Below, piece by piece: positions 46,550 to 59,024 of a DNA stretch of 64,000 nt. The stretch is taken from NCBI GenBank assembly GCA_033961575.1, contig CM066729.1, forward strand, positions 97,095,001 to 97,159,000, in the 5' to 3' direction. How positions within the stretch are numbered: position 1 is the first letter of the stretch; each line of letters begins with the position of its first letter. A program made the position numbers and the translations under genes. The notes under the pieces were generated by a model, which was not told the DNA's origin, searched no databases, and worked only from the letters and a program-made list of their open reading frames with translations. The stretch comes from Aselliscus stoliczkanus. Its lineage: Eukaryota > Chordata > Mammalia > Chiroptera > Hipposideridae.

Positions 46550-48761
46550 CTGATAGACAAATTCAGTAAGGTAGCAGGATACAAAATCAATGTTCAGAAA
46601 TCAGTTGCATTTGCATATACCAATAATAAACTAACAGAAGGAGAAATTAAGAAAACTGTCCCATTTACAATTGCTTCAACTATGATAAAATACCTAGGAA
46701 TAAATTTAACCAAAGAAATAAAAGATCTGTACTCAGAAAATTATAAGACACTAAAGAAAGAAGTAAAGAAGATACAAATAAATGGAAACACCTACCATGC
46801 TCATGGATAGGAAGAATTAATATAGTTAAAATGTCCATACTGCCTAAAGCAATATATAGATTCAATGCAATTCCTATCAAACTACCAAGGGCATTTTTCA
46901 CAGAAATAGAAAATATAATCCTAAAATTTATATGGAATCATAAAAGACCCCGAATAGCCTCAGCAATCCTGAGAAATAAGAGAACAAAGTTGGGGGTATC
47001 ACGCTACCAGACATCAAAACATATGAAAAGCCTACAGTAATCAAAACACTATGGTACTGGCATCAAAACAGGCACATAGACCAGTGGAACAGAACAGAAC
47101 GCCCAGGAATAAACCCATGTATATATGGACAGTTAATCTATGACAATGGAAGCAAGAATTTACACTGGAATAAAGAGAGTCTATTCAATAAATGGTGCTG
47201 GGAAAATTGGACTGACACATGCAAAAAAATGAAACTGGACCACCTCCTTATGCCATACGCAAGAACAAATTCAAAATGGATTAAAGACTTAAATGTAGGA
47301 CCTGAAACCATAAAACTCCTAGAAGAAAATATAGGGAGTAAATTTGCAGACATTACTCTGAGCAATATTTTTATTGATACATCCCCATGGGCAAGGGAAG
47401 TAAAAGAAAAAATGAACATATGGGATTATATCAAAGTTAAAAGTTTTTTCACAACAAAGGAAACCATCAATAAAACAAAAAGGAAGCCTACTGAATGGGA
47501 GAATATATTTGTCAATGATATATCTGATAAGGGGTTAATATCCAAAATTTATAAAACATTCATGCAACTCAACACCAAAATAACAAACAACCCAATTAAA
47601 AAAATGGGCAGAGGAAATGAAAAGACATTTCTCTAAAGAGGACATACAGAAGGCCAACAGGCATATAAAAAAATGTTCAACCTCACTGATCATTAGGGAA
47701 ATGCAAATAAAAACCACAATGAGATACCACCTCACTCCAGTCAGAATGGCTACCATCAATAAATCAACAAACAAGTGCTGGTGGGACTGTAGGGAAAAGG
47801 GAACCCTGCAGCACTGTTGGTGGGATTGTAGATTGGTGCAGCCACTATGGAAGTCAGTATGGAGGTATTTCAAAAAACTGGAAATGGAACTACCTTTTGA
47901 CCCAGCAATTCCACTCCTAGGCATTTATCCTGAAAAACCCAAGACACTAATTCGAAAAAATACATGCACCCCTATGTTTATTGCAGTGCTCTTTACAACA
48001 GCCAAGACCTGGAAACAATCGAAATGCCCATCAGTAGACAACTGGATTAAGAAACTGTTGTACATTTACACAATGGAGTATTATGCACCTATAAAGAAGA
48101 AAGAAATCATATCATTTGCAAAGATATGGATGGACCTAGAGAACATTATGTTAAGTGAAATAAGTCAGTCTGAGAAAGACAAATACCATATGATCTCACT
48201 TTTATGTGAAATCTAGAGAACTGAATAAACAAGCAATGTAAACAGAAATAGTCCTAGAGACACTGATGAGGGCTAGATGGGATGGGGATGGGCATGAGGG
48301 AGAAGGCGAAGGGACGAGGCAACATAAACCGATAACTACAATACTACTGCACAGACAGAAGAGACAGTTTAGGGAATATAATCAATAAGGTTATAAATAT
48401 ATATATATTTATAACCTTATTGATATATATATATATATATATATTTTTAGGGGTCCAAAAGGACTCATGTCTTTTTTAGGGAGACCACTTCATGGACGGT
48501 GTAGAGGCTTGACCACTGCACTGTACATTTGAAGCTGCTGCTGAATAATATTATATGTCAACCATAATTTAACACATATATAGTCATGGGATATGGAATA
48601 TAGTGTGAGGATGGAGTCAATGGAATTGTAATAGATTTGTATGATATCGGGGGTGGGGGGGCCGGCGAGGGGGGAGGGGTAGTCACTTTGTAAGGGGTGA
48701 AAAAGATAACTATTGCATTGTTTTGTACATCTGTAACTAATAATAATAATAAAGTTTTAAA
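46550..48761 (+). mobile_element. 5'-truncated LINE-1 with intact target-site duplications
   Basis: The insertion starts in ORF2 (LIDKFSKVAGYKINVQKS) and runs through [51 protein letters not shown] and [18 protein letters not shown] to the C-terminal [19 protein letters not shown] and [18 protein letters not shown], then a 3' UTR with a G-rich tract (about 48648-48680) and an A-rich tail. Endonuclease, most of the RT domain and ORF1 are absent. The frame shifts between pieces (about 46810, 47040 and 47620), so it is dead. Perfect 13-bp duplications AAAATTATGTAAA lie at 46537-46549 and 48762-48774. Confidence 0.9.
48381..48424. repeat. 44-bp perfect palindrome
   Basis: ATCAATAAGGTTATAAATAT plus AT (48381-48402) is followed with no spacer by its exact reverse complement (48403-48424). 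It lies in the LINE-1 3' UTR and is followed by an (AT)n run. As single-stranded RNA or DNA it could form a 22-bp hairpin less a minimal loop. Confidence 0.95.
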
Positions 48762-48774
48762 AAAATTATGTAAA

Positions 48775-49399
48775 ACATGGCAAATGACAATATATTAAAT
48801 CTAATTAAAAACAAATTTCCTCTCTTAAAAGTGAACATGAAGCTCCAGTGACTAAAAATCTTTGTAGTACATAATAATAGTGTCTTCATTTTCTTTTTTC
48901 ATTTTCACTCCAACACATAGGATCAGTTTACGTCACCATTTTATTAAACCCATATTCAGTCACTCCATGCAAAAGAACAATTTAACTGTTATAAGGCTAA
49001 ACTCTTATTTTTTTGAAGAAATATATGTCTTTAATATGCCAGGCTCATTGTTAGTCTCCAGCCTTTATTATTTCAGTTCCTTTTTCCAATAAATCCTTAG
49101 TTAGGTATCCATTGCTCTACTTTCTAGTCAGAATTGTGAAGTTCAATGTTTAAAGGACTTGACCAGATCTTCAAGATGATTGAAGTGCACATCTGGCTTC
49201 AACTGCAATGCTCTTTCCACTGTATCAACAACCTACCCACATCTTTTCTTTCCCTGCTCTTTGGCCCTATGAATAAATTAATTCATCTTACTGTGTCATT
49301 CCATTTTTTTAGACCCTTGCTCAACGTATCTTTTCAAACTTAACTTTAACCATGCATCTCAAGTTTTGGACATGGATACACAGGATTAATACATGTACA
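48775..49399. other. Unique DNA, nothing recognised
   Basis: Small open frames at 48880-49343 have no recognisable peptide or splice context. Confidence 0.4.
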
Positions 49400-49740
49400 T
49401 GTCTTTCTCTTTCCATGATTTTGCCAAAGCCACTTCCACTGCCTAGGATAAGCTTCTGCACACTTCTTTAGATGTACATTTTAAGCATCCTTTAATACAC
49501 TGCTGGAAAGTAACATTCTCTCTAATCCCTCTTGCTTTGTCATAACCAGATAGTAATATTTCTTTATCTGCAATTCCAAAACATTGTATTTGTGCAATGT
49601 TTATGACACTTTATATTATTTAGAAAAAAAATATTTTTATAGGTATGTTATAACCCATTGAACTGTAACCAATTTAATTACCAATATTATTCCCACTTTC
49701 TAGGTCCTATGATATCTAGCACACTATCATGAGATTGCAC
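49400..49740 (+). mobile_element. Possible L2 LINE 3' fragment
   Basis: CCATGATTTTGCCAAAGCCAC, CTTCTTTAGATGTACA, TTCTCTCTAATCCCTCTTGC and TCTAGGTCCTATGATATCTAGCA loosely follow the L2 3' region. Weak. Confidence 0.33.
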
Positions 49741-51796
49741 AGAACTGATAAATTGCATAGAACTATGGGATAGAAAATGTGTTATCTGAAATTAAATGTA
49801 TGTATTGAGGCATTTTGAGCTAATGATATCCTAGATTATTTAATGTTCTCAAGTGGAGTTTAGAGTGAAACTACCTTTAAAATCTATTGATAGAAAATGA
49901 CTCATAACCGTTATTATTATTTATTGATGCAACCAAAAGTGCTAAAAGATACTGAGTTTATGGATTTCTCATTTGTTGGTTTACTATTTATCAGCTCAAC
50001 ATAAAATTTTATAATGAGTGGTGGGAAATCAATCCTTTTTTCTTTTTTCTTTTTTGTTTGGCTTTATAATTTCACACAGCAAGAACAAATTTATATTAAA
50101 GCAGCCGAAAAGCAACATCTTTAGCCTTTCTCAACACAGAAAAAAAGAACAATAATTACTGTGCCTATGTCATAGATGAGCTCTGCATTGTTAAAGATAT
50201 TTATTGGAATTAATATTATAATATATAAAGTTAGGTTGACTATATATTATTAGGCAGCTATAGTTCTTTAATTTTTAACACTTAAAGGAAACCACCCTAT
50301 TAAATTTAATGGTAATTGTTAATGATGTAAGATTTAATAAAATTTTGTATAGTTACTTTGTTATTGAAGACCCTATTTACATAATCAATTGTACTATTCA
50401 AAAGATGACATTTGGTGCATATCTGATATACAACATTTTGTCACCACAGAGTGAAAAAAACTTTCCTTATGCACTGTCCTATATTCCTGGAGAGTGACAT
50501 TAAGATTTGTTTTGAATGAGAATTTTATGCATACTGTAATGGGAAAAGCTCATATTCTTACCTTCTCTGAGAGAAGTTATATGAAATGATAAACCTGTAT
50601 TCTGTGTATTTATGTGGCATGATATAAATTTAGTGTCTGTCAGAATACTGCATTGGAAATCTGATCAAAGAGAAAAGTTATTGAAAGATACTATTTTAGA
50701 AGTGGAAATTTTGTTATGACAAGTCAAGAGAGGACTGAAACCACCCTATCTTGCTGCGGAATAAGCACAATTAGAACGTGTTCAAATTTAAAACCTACTC
50801 CCTGACAACAAATAAATGGAGGTGTCTTAGCTCATTTCTATCATATTCAGTAATGGCCTTAAGTGCATGCAAATGTGAAATTTACTCAATGGGGCTCTGT
50901 GACAACTCTATGATTCAACTGTGAAATTAGAGTAGCTTGTAACTAAAGTGGAATTTCACACCTACTGAACTAGAAGTCTGTTTCTTTAGCTATGGTGGTT
51001 AGAAAAATAATGCAGAAATTTGTATTTCCGTTTGTTTATGTGAGCCATGATAGCCTTAGCCATAACAAAGTTCAATATATGTATTTAACACCTCAATCAG
51101 TTATTATATCTGAATAACTAAGTACTGACTGTAGCAGTAATACATACCTGAGCCCTTAGGGAGCTGCAGTAGGAAAGTTTACAAAATGCATATATTGAGC
51201 ACTGCTCCATTTTCTTGGGATTTAACACATTTAGGCAGGCACTGAAGCCTAACAAACAGAAATAATCTGCTTCTTATTCCCTCTATAAACTGCCAACTAT
51301 TGGCTAATGCCAAGCTGATGATTGAGTAACCTGAACTATTAAATTGGAAAATAATTTTTGTGGTTCATTTAATTCCGTTGGGAATGGACATGAGTGTTTT
51401 GCATGGTTATACTTTACATATGTGAAATACATGCATACTTGTCTGTCTATAATTTGTGAATTTACCATTCTGTAAGAGAAGAGAGGGAGCTTCTATAAAA
51501 CACTGTGTCATGATAGCCTGTTCTTTATTTCCACATTCAATTTAAAAAGATCAAATGCATAGGAACTAATCTCAGAGTAAGGAGATAGATGCTTTTATTG
51601 CACCAGTCATAGGAGGGAAAGATCACCACTTCAATTTAGGTGAATGCTACATTGAATGTCACATGTGAAACTGAAAAATATCTTGAATCATGTAAGGAAA
51701 TATTTATGTATTTCTGCATCTTTAATATGTTAATATTCATAATGAATATTCCTGATATAGTAAGTATTGTTGTTCAAGCATATTTGATGAGAGATG
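49741..51796. other. Unique AT-rich DNA, part possibly regulatory
   Basis: No repeat or exon recognised. The interval 51040-51330 is non-repetitive, with more balanced composition and no open frame, so it may be conserved non-coding sequence, but nothing proves it. Confidence 0.35.
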
Positions 51797-51868
51797 TAGT
51801 GTATGTATGTATGTATGTATGTATGTATGTATATATGTATATGTATGTATGTATGTGTGTGTATATGG
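51797..51868. repeat. (GTAT)n microsatellite
   Basis: Tandem GTAT units with ATATATGTATAT and GTGTGTGT interruptions. Confidence 0.95.
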
Positions 51869-52586
51869 GATAATTGTTCTGTACACTGTATTTTAAGTAA
51901 TGCTGTCTAGTAACTTCCATTGCAGCATATTGCTTTTTAAGTCAGAGTGCTGTTTTAAAATGAAAAAAAGCTCTGCTTTGTCATTTTTAGGGAATTCTAA
52001 AGTGAAATCATCTTAGGCCCCCTCTTTCTTAATCTGTAGAGAGATCACAGGACCTGAGATGAAGAGGTACCCTATAATCCTTATATTGTCAGTCTTAAAG
52101 AAACATATGATTAAAAAAAGGAGAAAAAACAAAATTCTGTGTTCCCTCAGTTTATTTACCGGTAATATGGAGTGATTCCATCTAATGCACCTGAAGAGGA
52201 AAGCTTGATCAAATCACCCTTTGAAAGATCTTACTCCTAGTTCACATAAAATTCCACATTTTTTTTTTGTCACTAAATGACATGATGCTGAATGACCTCC
52301 CCAAGGATATCATAGGTACCAGGAACTGGCTGTTCTGCCAGTAGCTAGGTACCACAAAAATGAGGGCATGAATTTTGTATAGTTAAAAGGTTTCCTTTGC
52401 CTCAATTAATAATTTCTTGTATCTTCCCCTTCTCCTCCCACCGCCTAAAGCATTGCTTATTTTAACAGCCAAAAGAGTCTTCACTGCATTCTTGACTGCA
52501 GGTAGAGAAAAAAGAAAATTTAGCAACACATGTCATATAACTTATTATAGTATAAATCCAGAATAGCCTTCACTCTAACTGCAAAG
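51869..52586. other. Unique DNA, nothing recognised
   Basis: No exon or repeat recognised. Confidence 0.4.
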
Positions 52587-52600
52587 TAAATGTATTTCTT

Positions 52601-53067
52601 TTTTTTTTCTTTTAAAGATTTTATTGGAGAATTGGGGGTGGGAGAGAACAGAGTTGGAGAACAGGGAAAGGGGAACAGACAAGTTGCTGTCCTTTTGTTC
52701 TTCAGTCTAGTTATGGAGGACATTGTTTCACTGGCCCATGTTGGTATCTTCATTGCGCTCTTCTCTGGTGAGGCAGATTGGTTGTCGGCCTCTGGATGGC
52801 CGCTCACAGCAGCTCTTGGCAGCTCACACTGGCTGCCAACTGCTCATGCTGGCTTCTGGCCACTCACTGTAGCTTACGGCAGCCCATTGCAGCTGAGGCT
52901 GCAGTTATGCCACCCCTGGGGACTCACAGCAGCCCAGCTCCAGATGGAACTGTTGTTCACCATCTTAGCTATAGAGGGCAGTGTCACTGGCCCTCGTATG
53001 TGGGATCCCACCCTGGGCCGCTGACGTCCTAAGCCAGCTCTTAACCAATGCTCCACTTGGTCGGCCC
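52601..53067 (-). mobile_element. Complete long-form SINE, antisense
   Basis: On the minus strand it begins GGGCCGACCAAGTGGAGCAT, passes the short-form head through CAGTGACACTGCCCTC (to about 52974), continues with a body of GCTGCTGTGAG and GCCAGC units, then CCTCCATAACTAGACTGAAG, GCAACTTGTCTGTTCCCC and an AATAAAATC signal before the A-rich tail. Length about 467 bp. Perfect 14-bp duplications TAAATGTATTTCTT lie at 52587-52600 and 53068-53081. The tail resembles the bat VES SINE tail as I remember it. Plus-strand and minus-strand open frames here are repeat-derived. Confidence 0.92.
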
Positions 53068-53081
53068 TAAATGTATTTCTT

Positions 53082-56000
53082 ATTACAATTTACTTTCTGC
53101 CACACTTATCTCTAAATCCCAGTTGTTGAGTAGAAGTTATTTGTATGCTGTCAACATTTTTAGAAGGGTTTTCTTGTGTTACATTAACTCTTATTCCAAG
53201 AGTCATTGTTTTAAAGTGGTGTTATTGTTTATTCTGTTCTTTACCGATACCGGTAAATATTTCGCCCCAATATTTCAGCCTTGTTCAATAAACTATTCAA
53301 ATTTTCTAAGCATAACAAAAGTCATAATCTTAAGAAGAAGGTGATTTTTATTCACTAAAAAAATTAAATCTGTTCATATTACATAGATTCAAATTGGCTA
53401 TGAAATAAAAAAATTGAGTTGTTTCACATTCCAAATGGCATCATATGACTCATATCGAGCCATTTACTAAAGTGCTTCTCATTGTTTTTAGATTCTGAGA
53501 GAGCTCTATAAAAGCCATCTTTGGTATGTACTTTGACTTAACCCTGATGGCAATAGCTTTTCAGTGAAGTTAGGTCACCATTAAAAAGATGTAAGTGTTA
53601 GCCTAGGAGTAAAGGAATAGTGCTTCTTGTATATAAGAGATGAGGAGGAAAACTGCTTTAAGACCCTATATTTGTAAATATAAAGAGTAAGGGGACTACT
53701 TTGTTTTTAAAGAAGTTCCATATTTCCTGGAGAACTACTTTTCATATCTCCACAGTATGGATTAGGTGTGCTTTCTAAATGCTTTTATAGCATGCTATTC
53801 TCTAATTTATATGTTTTTATTGTGTGTCTGCATGCATCATATATTATATATCAAATGTAAAAATATATATATATTATATAATATGGTTTTTCTCTCCCAC
53901 CCCATTTTTTTCATGTCTAAAGTATAAAAGGTGCTCAGTAAATGTGCAATGATTTAATGAAATTAATACAAGTAAAATTAATCTGCTCAAAGTTCCTTTG
54001 CTTGGAATATTGATTTTTATTTTCCCCCTGATACATTTATCTTGACAGAACCTGATTGTTTTTATACAATTATCAGCCAATTAGAAAACAGAATCCTATC
54101 TAAAGCAAAACGTCCCTTAAAGGAGCAATTTAGTCGCTGACACAGTACAAAATCCTATCCCTTTGGTGACGAGTAATGACCCCAGATTCTCTACCAAGCA
54201 GAGAAGGAGAGCATCCAAAGAGCCCTTCACAGGCATTTTCTTCTATTTGTGTGCTAACCAGTACTCTCCGTGTACTGACTACGTAATACTCAATAATGAG
54301 GCAGACAATTATTCAAAATCCTGCTCTTGCCAAGAGTATTGGCCTCTAGCTCTCATCACTAATCTCAGACAGTAGCACAAAATTATATTCCAGAATGACC
54401 ACAGTGGAATTAGAATACTTCCTTGTTAACAAAATCTAATGCTGATTGGTCCATCTATACCAAACATAGTCCTATTCACATCCAATGAATCTTGAACCTT
54501 GGCCCACTGTAAATGCTGACTTACTGATTCTGCTGTTCTATTGTATATACTGTATATATCAGTGGGGAAATGTAGCTATTTTGATGTGCTGTTTGTTACT
54601 GGATGAATACGCCCTTATAAATCACAAGTGTTTGTTCTACTCAGATCAGTGCTATGCTCCCCATCCTTAAAGTCTACTTCACTGTCTGGTTCCACTTTAG
54701 TTATCTGATTTTCTGTAAACCATATTGGCAGACTTCGCTCCAGAACAGCCCTTTAATACTTGCTCTAGGGTTAGTATTCATACTTCACGGGGCCTGGGAA
54801 ATCCATTGCATAGTGTGGTGCTTCTTGCTTATAACTAACTGCTCATCCCAGCACTTATTTAAGAAATTTAATGAAAAGAAATAGATCAACAGCAACAATA
54901 GATGAGTAGTGTACCTGATGACTGAGATTCACTCACAGCATCACAGACTTACAGGCTTGTGTAATGAGGATCCATATAGAGACTAGGCAGAGTTTCTCTT
55001 CTTGAGTGAGAAATTATCTTCTACTGTCTCCTAATGAGGGCTTTTCTTTCAGATGATTTGCTGGATAACCTTTTGTCATTTTGCTAGTAATTCAACCAAG
55101 AGTTTCAATGAGTATTTGAAACTGTTCTTGCGCACACCCAAAACCTAATACAGGGAACCCTCACCCATATGTCTTCAACATTCATGAAGTCGCCATACTT
55201 CTCCCTCTAGGAGTCTCCATTCCACTGGAAAAGCAGAAGGGAAGAAAAATGTCACACCATAAGGAACTTATCTTCTTGAATTTTTAGGTATTAATCCTAA
55301 ACACTGAACTTCATCTCTGCTACAAACAGCGGTACTGCCCTGGAAGGACACACAAGGACTCTTCATTTTAATTTAAAAGCATTAATTTGGGAAAGAGAGT
55401 AAACAGATGAATTCCCATTTCCTTAGACCCCCACCATCCTCAAAAGGTATTTTTCTAGAAATCTTAATAAGTTTATGGGATATTCCCAGAATTTTCCCAT
55501 TCACTAAGGATTATATTATATCTCCAATTTGTACCATCCTCTCTATTTGCAGGTCTGCACAATTATCACATACATTCCCATATCTAAACATCATCTCATA
55601 ATATTTTACTTCTTGTGAAAAATAAGTAAAAGAGCACAGTATAGAACACAATCTTTGAAGCCAGGCTACATTTTCTATACTTGGAAAATTCCTAAAACTT
55701 TGTATTCTCATTTATATCATTTGCAAAGTAAAATTAAAATTAACTGCATCAGAATTAAAAGGAATTAAATGTGAGACTCTGTGGAAAGACTTCAAATCAT
55801 ACTCAATAAACTTAGTTCTCATTTTCCTCCACATTTATATAAACTCCAAACTCCTCCAAACTCAGTTCAAGTTCTACTTTCACTGATTGTTCCCTGCTTT
55901 TTAAATCTACATTAGTATCATTAATGGTTTGTTTTCTTACCTTAAATTCTAACTCAACAGCTTTGGTTTGATTCATAATTGATTTAGCATTTCTATACTG

Positions 56001-56536
56001 CATAATAAAATCTTGCCAAACTTAGAGTTAGTTACATTATTTCACTTGAAAAATCAGCATTTTTCTCTTTTAATTGTCCTTGATAAGTATTTCCAAAGAT
56101 GACTGTTATAAATAGAGCATAACTTGTTCATGATGACTGGAGGCCATCATTAAATAACATGTTACAGTGAACTGCTATTGATAGAGTCGGACATAATGCT
56201 GAGTGGACATGGTCTGTAATGCTTGTCCTGAAACTTCCTTTGAAAGAAATGTGCCCCAATGTCAGCAAGATTTTCAGTCATCTTTCTCTTCCTGAGAAAA
56301 ATGGAGTGTGACCTGTGCAGCCACAGGGCTCCTAGTCATAAAACAATGAACACTTCCTCATTTTGACTCTTACAAATTTTGACTCTTACAAATATTGTGC
56401 AAATATTCATTTTAACCACAAATGACAACCAATTATTTTACTTTCCAATTATTGTATTTTTCTTCTTATAAAAGGACTGGGCTCTTCGACTATATACATT
56501 TCTAAGCTGGTGTTATCGTATGCTTAACTTTTTTTT
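53082..56536. other. Unique AT-rich DNA, nothing recognised
   Basis: An AT run lies at about 53863-53884. The open frame at 54163-54375 has no splice context or recognised peptide. No interspersed repeat was identified. Confidence 0.42.
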
Positions 56537-56975
56537 CTTTTAACTATTCTGTTATTTTTATTTTTTTAAATTACAATGGACATTCAATATTATTTTATAT
56601 AAGTGTCAGGTGTACCACATAGTGGTTAGACATTTATATAACATACAAAGTGACCTCTCTACCCAATAAGTCTAGTACCCAGCTGAAACCATACATAATT
56701 ATTATCTTATCATTGACTATATTCCTTATGCTCTACATCCCAGTGACTATTTTGTAACTATCAATTTGTACTTTTTAATCCCTTCCTCTTTTTCACCCAG
56801 TCCCCCTACACCCTCCTGTCTGACAACCATCAATTTGTTCTCTGTATCTATGAATCTATTTCTGTTTTGTTTGTTCATTTAAATTGTTCTTTAGAGTCCA
56901 CATATGAGTGAAATCATATGCTATTTGACTTTCTCTGACTGACTTATATCACTTAACATAATTCCCTTTAGGTGT
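56537..56975 (-). mobile_element. LINE-1 3' end, antisense
   Basis: TTACAATGGACATTCAATAT, TGTCAGGTGTACCACATAGTG, AAGTCTAGTACCCAGCTG, CATTGACTATATTCCTTATG, GACAACCATCAATTTGTTC and CACATATGAGTGAAATCATA form an ordered reversed LINE-1 3' UTR and the very end of ORF2. It is the same 3' UTR type as at 11195-11488 and 12256-12430. Confidence 0.7.
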
Positions 56976-57234
56976 TTGACTCTTTTAACTATGCAAACCA
57001 TTATGCAGGCATTATCATTAGTCTGTATTTGAGCGTAGTGAATTAAGATATTTCTGAAAGTAGAGAAATCAATTCATAAACAGCTTCATTTTAATATATG
57101 TGGCAGTTATATAATTGCTGTAAAAGTATCTACCATCTCGAGTTTTTAATCTTGCAGGGCATGCCTATCTCATACCCTTTACCCATGAATTGACTAAATA
57201 TTGTTAAAAATAATAATCACCAGTTAAATACTAT

Positions 57235-57415
57235 ACAGTGTTGGGCTTAAAATTCATTAAGATAGTCCCCCAAGATAAACCTTTATTGTGCAGAACAAAT
57301 CATCCATTCATTCAGAAAGGTTAAGTGACCCCCCCCACCAGTCACACAGCCCATCAGTGGCTGGGCTGGGATTGAAGCCATTGCCATTTGACCTGGACCC
57401 TATGATCTCTCCTTG
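57235..57415 (-). mobile_element. MIR SINE, antisense
   Basis: AGAAAGGTTAAGTGACC, CAGTCACACAGCCCATCAGT, GGCTGGGCTGGGATTGAAGCC and GACCTGGACCCTATGATC match the reversed MIR core. The open frame at 57288-57563 is repeat-derived. Confidence 0.6.
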
Positions 57416-57989
57416 GTATTGCATGGCATCTTCTGCCAAAGGTAGCAGGACTGGCCATGTTGAGGTGCAGGGACCTCACCTTAACATGGTGAGCCTTCTG
57501 CCACTTCCCCCCCAAGCTAATGGTTTAATCTTCTCTTGGTCATTCACTCTACTTCTCAGGTAGGGAAACCTGTAGCCCCAACGGGTCCATTCTAATCATT
57601 CCCAGCATTAGAAGAAGAGTTTTTTTCTCCTTCTCTCCATATTCTGCTAATTTCCTTTTCATTTGGTCACATATCACTTCTCTCATTCTTTTCCACCTTC
57701 ACAACAAAATGCTTAGTTTATAAGTATCTACTAATAAAAATAGATTTCTTTTTGCTGCATAAGCAGGCTCTCCCAGTCTACTGGATGTAATTTTGTTGTT
57801 TTAAAACCATTTATTTTTATACATTTTATTAAAGTCATGCCTGCGGTGGCTGATGGTGCAGGAATTGCTGGCTCTTTGCTTATTTTTGGAGGGAAGGTAA
57901 AAGAGAAATCACTTTCACTTCTGGAATCCATTGAAAATTCTAAGCCCCAGAATGTCTCTATTTCTTTTTGTTAATTTTAAGCACATTCA
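57416..57989. other. Unique DNA, nothing recognised
   Basis: No convincing exon. A GTAAAA donor-like site at about 57897 is discussed under rejected items. Confidence 0.4.
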
Positions 57990-58440
57990 TTTATTAACTC
58001 ATTCAGCAAATGTTTATTGAGTGGCTAATACTCAATACTCAGGCATAACGGGGAAAGCAGAGGACAAGGCAAAGCAGTGGATGCTCTCGTAGAATTTATG
58101 TAAATCAGTAATCCAATGTATGAGTTAGCAAGTTTTTGATATCACTGATAAGTGATATAAAAATAAATAAATAAAGCCAGATAATATGGTATGAGAGAGG
58201 CTGGAGGAGGTTGGGGGTCAGCAAGGCCTACAGAGGAGGTTGTTTCAGTAGAAAACCAGATGAAGAGGAGAGGCTATGCACACATCGGGGAGAGTTTCTG
58301 AGCCAAGGAAAAACACATGCAAAGGTGCCAAGGAAGAGAAGTGTAACTTATGTTCCTGGAACCACAGAGATTCCAGATGGGTTGGAATCCACAAATAAAA
58401 AATGTGAGTGGTGCATATGAGGAAGGTGGGATCCAAATTG
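57990..58440 (-). mobile_element. L2 LINE 3' end, antisense
   Basis: CATTCAGCAAATGTTTATTG, AGTGATATAAAAATAAATAAATAAAG, GAGGAGGTTGTTTCAG, ACACATGCAAAGGTGCCAAGG and CACAGAGATTCCAGATGG follow the reversed L2 3' region (tail, then the TGCAAAGGCCCTGAGG-type part). Confidence 0.55.
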
Positions 58441-58445
58441 TATAG

Positions 58446-58800
58446 GATTGCTGTTGACTGAATGGTGTCTCCCTCAAATTCATGTGGTAAAGCCCTAATC
58501 ACCAAGGGGATGGTGTGTGGAAATGAAATCTTAGGGGGGTATTTCAGTTTAGACGAGGTCTCCATGATGGAGGCCTCATGATGGGACTAATGACCTAAAG
58601 GATAACAGAGCCCCCTCTCTGGTGGGGACACAGTGAAAAGGCTGATGTCTGCCAGCCAGGAAAAGAGCCCTTGTCCAAACCCAGCTATGGTGGCACACTG
58701 GTCTCGGACTTCTGGCCTCTAGAACTGTGAGAAATAAATTTCTATTGTTTAAGCCACCAAGTCTATTTTCGTTAGAACAGCCTGAGAGATGAAGGCCCAG
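58446..58800 (+). mobile_element. MaLR LTR (MLT1/MST-like), sense
   Basis: TGTTGACTGAATGGTGTCTCCC, AAATTCATGTGGTAAAGCCC, CTCATGATGGGACTAATG, GGGGACACAGTGAAAAGGC, CAGCCAGGAAAAGAGCCC, CTCTAGAACTGTGAGAAATAAA and TTGTTTAAGCCACCAAGTC give the full order of a MaLR LTR. The AATAAA signal is retained at about 58731. No internal element flanks it. Confidence 0.82.
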
Positions 58801-58985
58801 GGCCTTGAAAACCATATTAATGTCATTTGTAGTTTATTATAAGTAGCAAAGAAGGCAATGAGGGGTTAATAAACTTCACACACTCTAACAGTTCTAAGCA
58901 AATGGAAGAATAGATGGAAATACAGGCAAATCTATGACTGTCTACATTTTCAATAAAAGTTTAACAGCACTTATTACTACTGTGC

Positions 58986-58986
<1 letters not shown>

Positions 58987-59023
<37 letters not shown>
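58987..59023. repeat. (ATT)n microsatellite
   Basis: Twelve uninterrupted ATT units. Confidence 0.95.

Positions 59024-59024
<1 letters not shown>

Noticed and set aside
52520..53056. Open frames up to 144 codons on both strands
   Set aside because: They are formed by the long SINE at 52601-53067 and its flanks.
54163..54375. 70-codon open frame with cysteines
   Set aside because: No splice context, no recognised domain and no neighbouring coding sequence.
57838..57900. Small interval open in two frames with a GTAAAA donor-like end
   Set aside because: Its acceptor lacks a pyrimidine tract and its phase does not fit the other exon candidates.
58211..58815. Open frames on both strands near 58.2-58.8 kb
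   Set aside because: They fall within L2 and a MaLR LTR.
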